Source of the DNA: JANRKT01 sp033763355
GTDB taxonomy: Bacteria; Bacteroidota; Bacteroidia; Chitinophagales; Chitinophagaceae
DNA length: 12,469 nucleotides
Direction: 5' to 3'
NCBI GenBank assembly: GCA_033763355.1
Contig: JANRKT010000149.1
Location: 1-12,469 of the forward strand
Under the pieces are notes generated by a model, which had not been told where the DNA came from, ran no database searches, and worked only from the letters and a program-made list of their open reading frames with translations. Below are positions 6,346 through 12,469 of the stretch, in pieces. Each line of letters starts with the position of its first letter. Position 1 is the stretch's first letter. A program made the position numbers and the translations under genes.

Positions 6346-7173
6346 ATGAGAAATTGCAGGCTAACCATTTTGTTCATCGTATCAGCCTTCATATGCAAGG
6401 CGCAAACACTTCGTTCACCGGCTGCAGCAAGGTATCTGGGCGCAGGAGCGTACAGTAAAGAGTTCGCGGATGTGTTTTCAGTAACAGCCAACCAGGCGGC
6501 GCTGGCAGAAATCAATACCATACAAACCGGTGTGTATGGCGAAAGAAGGTTCTTAAATACCGGTATTAATTTTTATTCTGCAATCATTGCTGTTCCATCA
6601 GCTTCCGGAAATTTTGCTGTGCAGGCAGATTATTCAGGCTATAAAAATTACAATGAAACCCAGTTCGGTATTGCTTATGCAAGGCGGCTTGCCAAAACAA
6701 TAACCATCGGCGCCAAATTTAATTATTACAATGTACGCATACCGGTTTATGGTTCTGCGGGCACTGTAAACTTTGAAATTGGAAGCATTTGGGCACTGAC
6801 CCCATCGCTGCGTGCAGGCTTTCATGTTTATAATCCTGTTGGCGGTTCACTCGGGAAAAATTCAGGTGAAAAATTATCTTCTGCTTACAAAGCAGGGTTG
6901 GGTTATGAATTTTCTAAAAACTTTTTTACCAGTGCAGAAATTGTAAAAGAAGAAACCAAAGATGTAAATATCAACATCGTGATGCTGTATCATTTTGCCG
7001 GACAATTTTTCCTTCGCTGCGGAATAGCAACAGAAACCAGCACAACATTTATTGGCATTGGTTACAAAAAAAAGAACCTCCGCCTCGATGCAGCAGCAAG
7101 CTATCACCAGCAACTTGGCCTTTCGCCGGGGTTAATGTTATTGTACAGTTTCCCTGAAAAAGAAAATGAATGA
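6346..7173 (+). CDS. PorV/PorQ-like outer-membrane beta-barrel protein
   Basis: Predicted outer-membrane barrel of 275 residues, function not established. The N-terminus has a basic start and hydrophobic LTILFIVSAFI, with a likely signal peptidase I cleavage after CKAQ near residue 20. A cysteine at 17 is present, but the context FIC-K is not a good lipobox. The mature start (RSPAAARYLGAGAY) and the segment DVFSVTANQAALAE resemble the N-terminal region of PorV/PorQ/FadL-type barrels, where an NPA-like turn follows the early aromatic/Gly stretch. The remainder is alternating aromatic and polar beta-strand sequence (for example FAVQADYSGYKNYNETQFGI, then TIGAKFNYYNVRIPVYG) ending in LMLLYSF plus a short charged tail. 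It overlaps the next gene by ATGA, so the two are very likely co-translated. PorV shuttles type IX secretion cargo in other species; assigning that role here would be inference. Confidence 0.8.
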   Translation: MRNCRLTILFIVSAFICKAQTLRSPAAARYLGAGAYSKEFADVFSVTANQAALAEINTIQTGVYGERRFLNTGINFYSAIIAVPSASGNFAVQADYSGYKNYNETQFGIAYARRLAKTITIGAKFNYYNVRIPVYGSAGTVNFEIGSIWALTPSLRAGFHVYNPVGGSLGKNSGEKLSSAYKAGLGYEFSKNFFTSAEIVKEETKDVNINIVMLYHFAGQFFLRCGIATETSTTFIGIGYKKKNLRLDAAASYHQQLGLSPGLMLLYSFPEKENE

Positions 7174-9215
7174 AGCCGGCAATCACGATATTGCTATGTT
7201 TGTTTATGTTTTCTTCCTCTGCACAGGAAACAACCACGTCAACATCAGAACAATTGCTGGAAAACGAAGCAGAACGTGCTGAAGATATTGAGCCCGAAGA
7301 TGATTATTTCCTTCAGCAAATGGAATACTTCAGAAAAAAACCCTTTAACCTGAACACCGTAACGGATGAAGTTTTAATATCCATCAGGATCATCACCCCG
7401 CTACAAATCAGGAATTTTCTGCAGTACCGTAAAATAGCAGGGCCTTTCATCAGTATTTATGAATTGCAGGCTGTTCCGGGCTGGGATGTTACCCTGGTGA
7501 GAAGGTTACTTCCATATATTACTGTAAAAGATGAAGGGAACATTATTATAAATTTTGTAAAGCGGTTTCGCTCCGGTGAACACAGCATACTGGCCCGTAC
7601 TTCGATGATCCTTGAAAAATCAAAAGGATATACTGTTAAAGACAGTGGGGCGAATTATTACCAGGGGGACAGGTCAAGAATTTTATTAAGGTACAAATAC
7701 AGGTTTGGGAACCTCTTACAGTATGGCATTACAGCAGAAAAAGATGCAGGCGAACCTTTCTTTGGTTCAAAACAAAAAGCAGGTTTTGATTTTTACTCCT
7801 TTCATTTTTTTATAAGGAATGCAGGTGCCATCAGGGCGTTGGCATTGGGTGATTTTTCAGTTAATATGGGGCAGGGCCTCATTCACTGGCAAAGCCTTGC
7901 ATTCAGAAAAAGTGTGGATGTAATACAGGTAAAAAGGCAAAGCGAACTCCTGTTGCCCTATAACTCAACTGATGAAAACCGTTTTCACCGCGGCGCCGCC
8001 ATTGCATTGGGAAGAAAGAAATTTTCTTTTTCATCTTTTGTTGCAAGGGACAGGCTTGATGCCAACCGCATAACAGATACTTTACAGCATGAAGATTATT
8101 TTTCTTCGCTGCAAACATCAGGCTACCACCGTACCAAAAGTGAAATTGAAGATAAAGATGCATTGAGGCAGTGGGTATGGGGAGGCAACATCAGTTATAA
8201 AAACGGGTCATTTAAGCTTGCCGCCAATGGAATTTATTATTTACTTAACAAACCCATTCAGAAAAAAGATGAACCTTATAATTTATACGCCATCAATGGC
8301 AAAAAATGGTTTAATTACAGTATTGATTACAGCTATACTTTTAAAAACCTGCATGTATTTGGCGAAGCGGCAATGAGCAGAAATGGTTACACTGGTTTAA
8401 TAAATGGCTTGCTGATGAGTGTGCATCCCAAAGCAGATATTTCTATTCTGCACCGCCACATCAGCCCGGGTTTCCGGTCTTTTTCAGGTAATGCTTTTAC
8501 AGAAACAACAGAACCTAATAATGAGAAAGGCTTATTCGCCGGTATTGTTTTACGCCCCCTTGCTGCATGGCGTATTGATTTCTATACAGACCATTTCAGT
8601 TTTCCCTGGTTAAAATTCCGCATTGATGCACCGGGCGGGGGAAGTGATTATTTATTACAGGTAAATTATACACCCAATAAACAACTTGAAATTTACAGCC
8701 GTTACAAAACAGAGAAAAAACAAATCAATACAAATGGCGGTTCGCAGGTTTTAAATGAAGTAACCGGTGTGCCACGGTACAACTGGAGAACACAAATTGC
8801 TTATACCCTTAACCGCAACCTTCAGCTCCGCAGCAGAATCGAATTGTCATGGTATTCTCCCAAAACACCTGAAAAGGAAAACGGGTTTTTATATTTTATT
8901 GACGCATCGTATCAGCCACCGCTTTCTCCGTGGGCCTTTAACTGCCGCCTGCAGTATTTTGAAACTGACGGATATAATTCGAGGTTATACGCATACGAAA
9001 ATGATGTGCAGTACTATTATTCAGTGCCCGTATTTTACAACAAAGGCAGCAGGTACTACATCAACATCGGGTACAAAGCCGGAAGTAAAACCCGGTTCTG
9101 GTTCAAATGGTCGCAAACTTTATTAAAAGATGGCTCAGGGTTTGGTTCAGGTTTGGATGAAATCAAAGGCAACCACCGGTCGGAGCTGCGTTTGCAGGTG
9201 ATACATAATTTCTGA
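7170..9215 (+). CDS. Helix-hairpin-helix domain plus outer-membrane beta-barrel protein
   Basis: Predicted outer-membrane protein of 681 residues with unknown function. A signal peptide (about 1-19, ILLCLFMFSSSAQ) is followed by an acidic linker (20-47). A helix-hairpin-helix region of the ComEA/T2SK type covers about 58-118: FNLNTVTDEVLISI, then FLQYRKIAGPFISIYELQ and AVPGWDVTLVRRLLPYITV. The rest (about 130-681) is rich in aromatic alternating strands, for example RILLRYKYRFGNLLQYGITAEKD without its tail and SYKNGSFKLAANGIYYLL, and closes with LRLQVIHNF. The terminal phenylalanine is typical of barrel insertion signals. The first hairpin (IRIITPLQ) lacks the usual glycines and the second (VPGWD) keeps only one, so DNA binding is doubtful. 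The ATG at 7170 overlaps the stop of the PorV-like gene. The family is usually annotated only as an HhH-domain protein. Confidence 0.85.
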   Translation: MKPAITILLCLFMFSSSAQETTTSTSEQLLENEAERAEDIEPEDDYFLQQMEYFRKKPFNLNTVTDEVLISIRIITPLQIRNFLQYRKIAGPFISIYELQAVPGWDVTLVRRLLPYITVKDEGNIIINFVKRFRSGEHSILARTSMILEKSKGYTVKDSGANYYQGDRSRILLRYKYRFGNLLQYGITAEKDAGEPFFGSKQKAGFDFYSFHFFIRNAGAIRALALGDFSVNMGQGLIHWQSLAFRKSVDVIQVKRQSELLLPYNSTDENRFHRGAAIALGRKKFSFSSFVARDRLDANRITDTLQHEDYFSSLQTSGYHRTKSEIEDKDALRQWVWGGNISYKNGSFKLAANGIYYLLNKPIQKKDEPYNLYAINGKKWFNYSIDYSYTFKNLHVFGEAAMSRNGYTGLINGLLMSVHPKADISILHRHISPGFRSFSGNAFTETTEPNNEKGLFAGIVLRPLAAWRIDFYTDHFSFPWLKFRIDAPGGGSDYLLQVNYTPNKQLEIYSRYKTEKKQINTNGGSQVLNEVTGVPRYNWRTQIAYTLNRNLQLRSRIELSWYSPKTPEKENGFLYFIDASYQPPLSPWAFNCRLQYFETDGYNSRLYAYENDVQYYYSVPVFYNKGSRYYINIGYKAGSKTRFWFKWSQTLLKDGSGFGSGLDEIKGNHRSELRLQVIHNF

Positions 9216-9258
9216 TCCTTCCCTTTTCTTTTCCCGGTGGCATAAGCCAAAACAATAG

Positions 9259-9266
9259 TACTTTTG
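9259..9266 (+). promoter_or_regulatory. Putative -7 promoter element of the DUF3467 gene
   Basis: TACTTTTG is an exact TAnnTTTG match ending 21 bases before the ATG at 9288. No convincing -33 TTG is visible at the expected distance, so the assignment is tentative. It lies after the stop of the HhH-barrel gene (9215), consistent with a separate transcript. Confidence 0.45.
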
Positions 9267-9287
9267 CCAGCACATAAAAATAAGTTC

Positions 9288-9602
9288 ATGGATAACCAGA
9301 ACCAGCAACCCAATCAGCTGAACATTGAAATATCAGAAGAAGTTGCCGAAGGCTCATACGCCAACCTTGCCATCATTACCCATAGCCACGCAGAATTTGT
9401 ACTTGATTTTGTAAATGTGATGCCGGGCACACCCAAAAGCAAAGTAAAAAGCCGCATCATTCTTACTCCGCAACATGCCAAACGTTTTATGAAAGCGCTT
9501 ATTGAAAACGTACAGCGCTTTGAAGCTGCCAATGGCACTATAAAAGATCTTGAAGAAATTCAATTGCCACTGAATTTTGGCGGACCTGCAGCACAGGCTT
9601 AA
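9288..9602 (+). CDS. DUF3467 family small protein
   Basis: Small cytoplasmic protein of 104 residues with no signal peptide or membrane segment; function unknown. After a Gln/Asn-rich start (MDNQNQQPNQLN) the core reads EISEEVAEGSYANLAIITHS, then HAEFVLDFVNVMPG, KVKSRIILTPQHAKRFMKAL and ENVQRFEAANGTI. This pattern is recognisable as DUF3467, common in Bacteroidota and found elsewhere. The ATG at 9288 is chosen. A TTG at 9264 would add eight residues but lies in the TACTTTTG promoter-like box. The gene is probably monocistronic: a -7 box precedes it and a hairpin with a T-run follows it. Confidence 0.85.
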   Translation: MDNQNQQPNQLNIEISEEVAEGSYANLAIITHSHAEFVLDFVNVMPGTPKSKVKSRIILTPQHAKRFMKALIENVQRFEAANGTIKDLEEIQLPLNFGGPAAQA

Positions 9603-9634
9603 AAGAAATACTTTGATTCTGCCGGAGATGAGCG

Positions 9635-9673
9635 CCTGTTTAAATTCCTTTTAAGACAGGGTATTATTTTTTT
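9635..9673 (+). terminator. Intrinsic terminator after the DUF3467 gene
   Basis: The arms CCTGTTTAAA (9635-9644) and TTTAAGACAGG (9650-9660) pair over ten base pairs with a single G bulge at 9655 and a 5-base loop. After six further bases a run of seven T follows (9667-9673). It begins 32 bases after the stop codon at 9602 and separates this gene from the large one downstream. The stem is partly AT-rich, so strength is uncertain. Confidence 0.6.
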
Positions 9674-9776
9674 CGTTGAACCGGGATAGCTGAAGCACGG
9701 CTGCGAAAAGTAAATCCCCGGTTTTATCATTTGTTCATCACAGCTGCTTAAATTTAACCATCCAAAATTTACTGTT

Positions 9777-12469
9777 ATGAGAAAACTGCCTGCTTGCATT
9801 ATTGCGTTTTTATTATTTTCCATTCCATCATTCTCCCAAAAAAAACCAGCTTCAAAAGAAAGTAAAATTTCTGCAACCAGCGCTGTGAATTACGATACTG
9901 TTTTTGCTTCTGTTAAATGGCGCAATATTGGTCCTTTCAGGGGCGGCAGGGCAAATACCGCAAGTGGTGTGCCGGGCAATGACCAGTTGTATTATGCAGG
10001 ATATACCGGTGGCGGTGTATGGAAAACAGATAATGCAGGCATGAGCTGGAAAAATATTTCTGATGGATTTTTTAATGTGGGGTCAATTGGTGATTTAGCA
10101 GTTGCAGAATCAGATCCCAATGTAATTTATGTTGGAACAGGAGAACATGCAGTACGTGGTGTAATGACTTCTTTTGGTGACGGCGTTTATAAATCGGTTG
10201 ATGCAGGAAAAACATGGAAAAATACAGGGCTCAAACAAACAAGGCATATCGCCGATGTGCTAATACATCCGCATAATGCCGATGTGGTTTTTGTTGCAGC
10301 ACAGGGTGCATTGCACGGCAGCAGCAGCGAAAGGGGAATTTACAAATCAACCGACGGGGGTGAAACATGGAGAAGGGTTTTGTATGTGGATGAAAACACA
10401 GGTGCATCAAGCCTGAGCATGGATAAGACCAACCCAAGAATTTTATACGCTGCAACATGGCAGCACCGGCGCTATCCGTGGACGGTAGAAAGCGGCGGCC
10501 CCGGTTGTGCATTGTGGAAATCGGTTGATGGCGGAGAGACATGGAAAAAAATTATGGAAGGCATCCCCGCAACAGTTGGTAAAATGGGCATAGCCGTTTC
10601 GCCTGTTAACCCCAATCTTGTATTTGCAATAGTAGAAGCGGAAAAATCAAAAGCGGGCTTGTACCGTTCTGATGATGGCGGAAAAACATGGAATTTATTT
10701 TCCAATAACCAGGACCTGAGTGCCCGCTCATGGTATTATATGGAAGTGTACCCCGATACCAAAAATGCTGATGTGGTTTATGTACTCAATGCGCCAATGA
10801 TGAAATCAATTGACGGGGGCAAAATTTTTTCTTCCATAAATATTGAACATGGTGATACGCATGACATGTGGATCAACCCGGATAACCCATCAAATATTAT
10901 TCTTGCAGATGACGGCGGCGCATCCGTAACATTTAACGGCGGAACCAACTGGAGCACATTGATGAACCAGCCCACAGCGCAGTTCTACCGTGTTAATGCA
11001 GATAATCTTTTTCCTTATTCGGTTTACGGTGGCCAGCAGGATAATACTTCGGTTGTTACCAAAAGCAGGACCAATGGTTTTGGTATTTCGCAAAAAGACT
11101 GGACCTACAGCGCCGGTTGTGAATGTGCCTATCTGGCTTTTGATCCCAATGACCCTTCTGTTGTTTACGGCGGCTGTTACCAGGGATACATTGAAGCGCT
11201 CAATACCAAAACAAACGAATCAAAAGATATACAGGCCTATCCATCCATGAATCTTGCCAATGAGCCGCGTAAAATGAAATACCGGTTCAACTGGAACGCA
11301 CCGATTGTTGCATCACCCCATGATCCCAAAACAATCTATCATGCAGGCAATGTATTGCTGAAAACGACCAATGGTGGTTTAAACTGGGAGGAGATAAGCC
11401 CCGACCTAACGAGAAATGATACCACCAAACAGGGCCTAGGCGGAAGGCCCATTACCAATGAAGGTGCTGGAGGTGAGAATTACAATACCATTTACTATGT
11501 TATTGAATCTTCATTGGAAAAAGGCGTAATATGGGCAGGCAGCGATTGCGGCCTTGTACATGTTACACAGGATGGCGGAAAAACATGGAGCAATGTAACC
11601 CCTCCCGGCCTGGCCGAATGTATGATCCACTCCATAGAAGTATCGCCGCATGATAAAGCAACAGCCTATATTTCAGCAACACGTTATAAGTTCAACGATT
11701 TTTCGCCTATGGCTTACCGTACAAATGATTACGGAAAGACATGGGTGAAAATTAACAATGGTGTTAATACAGATGATTTTATTAAAGTAATACGTGAAGA
11801 TAAAAAACTGAAAGGGCTCCTATACGCAGGCTCAGAAAGGGGCTTTTACATTTCATATAACAGCGGGGATACATGGAACAAATTCCAGCTTAACCTTCCG
11901 GTGGTTCCGGTAACTGATCTCATTATCCGGGATAATGACCTTGTAGCCTCAACAGCCGGCCGCTCCTTCTGGATACTGGATGACCTCGGGGTCTTTCAGC
12001 AATCGGCAAACATTGTATCTTTTACACAACCAAAAATATTTACACCTAAGCCCACTTACCGCTACAGTGGTGGTGGCGGCTTATTTGCAGACCCATACAG
12101 CGGCGCCAATCCGCTAAATGGGGTAATACTGGATTATTATCTTCCGGAAAAAGCCGATACCGCAGAAATAAAACTTGAGATCATCAATAGCAAAGGAGAA
12201 GTAATCCGGAGCTATACCAATAAAAAAGATGAAGGTTTTAAACGTTATCCCGGCGGCCCCCCTGCACCAATAACAATTCCAGCAAATAAAGACGTAAACC
12301 GCTTTGCATGGGATATGCGCATGGCAACATTAAGCCCTGATATACCCGGGGCATTTGTATATGGCGATTACCGCGGCTATAAAGCCGCACCGGGAAAATA
12401 TACTGCAAGGCTAAGCAGCAAAGGCATAACCACCAGCACAGAATTTGAAATTATTCCCGACCCCAACTT
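9777..12469 (+). CDS. Secreted Asp-box (sortilin/BNR-type) propeller protein, 3' end beyond window
   Basis: Exported protein of at least 897 residues, still open at the right edge; commonly labelled a glycosyl hydrolase or VPS10/sortilin-like protein, but its substrate is unknown. A signal peptide (ACIIAFLLFSIPSFSQ, cleaved near residue 20) is followed by a conserved entry segment WRNIGPFRGGRA (48-59). I count about eleven Asp-box repeats between about 83 and 705, for example KTDNAGMSW, KSVDAGKTW, KSTDGGETW, KSVDGGETW, RSDDGGKTW, VTQDGGKTW and RTNDYGKTW. This is enough for two stacked beta-propellers, as in the GH74/sortilin fold. From about 780 a FlgD-like immunoglobulin domain follows, marked by KLEIINSKGEVIRSY, NRFAWDMR and APGKYTARL. 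The end of the gene is missing, so a C-terminal sorting domain cannot be checked. No catalytic acid can be assigned by eye, so enzyme activity is not claimed. It stands alone after a terminator. Confidence 0.9.
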   Translation, partial: MRKLPACIIAFLLFSIPSFSQKKPASKESKISATSAVNYDTVFASVKWRNIGPFRGGRANTASGVPGNDQLYYAGYTGGGVWKTDNAGMSWKNISDGFFNVGSIGDLAVAESDPNVIYVGTGEHAVRGVMTSFGDGVYKSVDAGKTWKNTGLKQTRHIADVLIHPHNADVVFVAAQGALHGSSSERGIYKSTDGGETWRRVLYVDENTGASSLSMDKTNPRILYAATWQHRRYPWTVESGGPGCALWKSVDGGETWKKIMEGIPATVGKMGIAVSPVNPNLVFAIVEAEKSKAGLYRSDDGGKTWNLFSNNQDLSARSWYYMEVYPDTKNADVVYVLNAPMMKSIDGGKIFSSINIEHGDTHDMWINPDNPSNIILADDGGASVTFNGGTNWSTLMNQPTAQFYRVNADNLFPYSVYGGQQDNTSVVTKSRTNGFGISQKDWTYSAGCECAYLAFDPNDPSVVYGGCYQGYIEALNTKTNESKDIQAYPSMNLANEPRKMKYRFNWNAPIVASPHDPKTIYHAGNVLLKTTNGGLNWEEISPDLTRNDTTKQGLGGRPITNEGAGGENYNTIYYVIESSLEKGVIWAGSDCGLVHVTQDGGKTWSNVTPPGLAECMIHSIEVSPHDKATAYISATRYKFNDFSPMAYRTNDYGKTWVKINNGVNTDDFIKVIREDKKLKGLLYAGSERGFYISYNSGDTWNKFQLNLPVVPVTDLIIRDNDLVASTAGRSFWILDDLGVFQQSANIVSFTQPKIFTPKPTYRYSGGGGLFADPYSGANPLNGVILDYYLPEKADTAEIKLEIINSKGEVIRSYTNKKDEGFKRYPGGPPAPITIPANKDVNRFAWDMRMATLSPDIPGAFVYGDYRGYKAAPGKYTARLSSKGITTSTEFEIIPDPN

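Noticed and set aside
1425..9215. dprA plus the HhH-barrel protein as a natural competence locus
   Set aside because: The two are more than 4 kb apart on opposite strands with unrelated genes between, no comEC or comF is present, and the HhH hairpins look degenerate for DNA binding.
9264..9287. Eight-residue N-terminal extension of the DUF3467 protein from a TTG
   Set aside because: The TTG falls within the TACTTTTG promoter-like element, and the extra residues are not part of the family core.
9725..9776. Promoter for the Asp-box protein gene
   Set aside because: TAAATTTA and TATCATTTG resemble the -7 box, but spacing or match is wrong and no -33/-7 pair fits.

Overview
The window looks like chromosome of a Bacteroidota bacterium, most likely of the Chitinophagaceae/Sphingobacteriia type. 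Three things point there. Promoter-like sequences follow the TTTG/TAnnTTTG pattern of this phylum. The envelope proteins are typical: a PorE-like TPR/PD40/CRD/OmpA protein, a PorV-like barrel and a large Asp-box protein. The housekeeping genes (guaB, dprA, queE, folD) read like Bacteroidota versions. The placement rests on family recognition by eye, not on a database search.

Layout. Positions 1-6174 are all on the minus strand. In transcription order they are folD, queE (overlapping folD by 4 bases), a PorE-like peptidoglycan-anchoring envelope protein, dprA, and guaB running off the left edge. Positions 6346-12469 are all on the plus strand. They hold a two-gene unit of outer-membrane barrel proteins (a PorV-like barrel, then a barrel with an N-terminal helix-hairpin-helix domain, overlapping by ATGA), a small DUF3467 gene followed by an intrinsic terminator, and a large secreted Asp-box (sortilin/BNR-type) protein running off the right edge. 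The divergent region 6175-6345 carries the folD promoter and a short inverted repeat.

How the genes relate. The cytoplasmic genes serve one-carbon folate metabolism (FolD), queuosine biosynthesis (QueE), guanine nucleotide synthesis (GuaB) and handling of incoming single-stranded DNA (DprA). They are not obviously one pathway. Four genes encode envelope proteins, two of which resemble components of the type IX secretion system (PorE-like and PorV-like). No complete secretion locus is present.

Gaps. No stretch longer than about 175 bases lacks a gene. I see no tRNA, rRNA, CRISPR array, insertion sequence or phage gene. Intergenic 1288-1424 holds the guaB promoter and a short repeat array. In 2523-2608, 4532-4621 and 9216-9287 there is little beyond promoter-like elements. 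In 9674-9776 I see nothing firm.

The most unusual signals are a GC-rich palindromic repeat inserted in frame inside queE, and the pairing of a PorV-like barrel with an HhH-carrying barrel. Otherwise the region is ordinary accessory and housekeeping chromosome, and I did not find a clear novel defence or mobile system.
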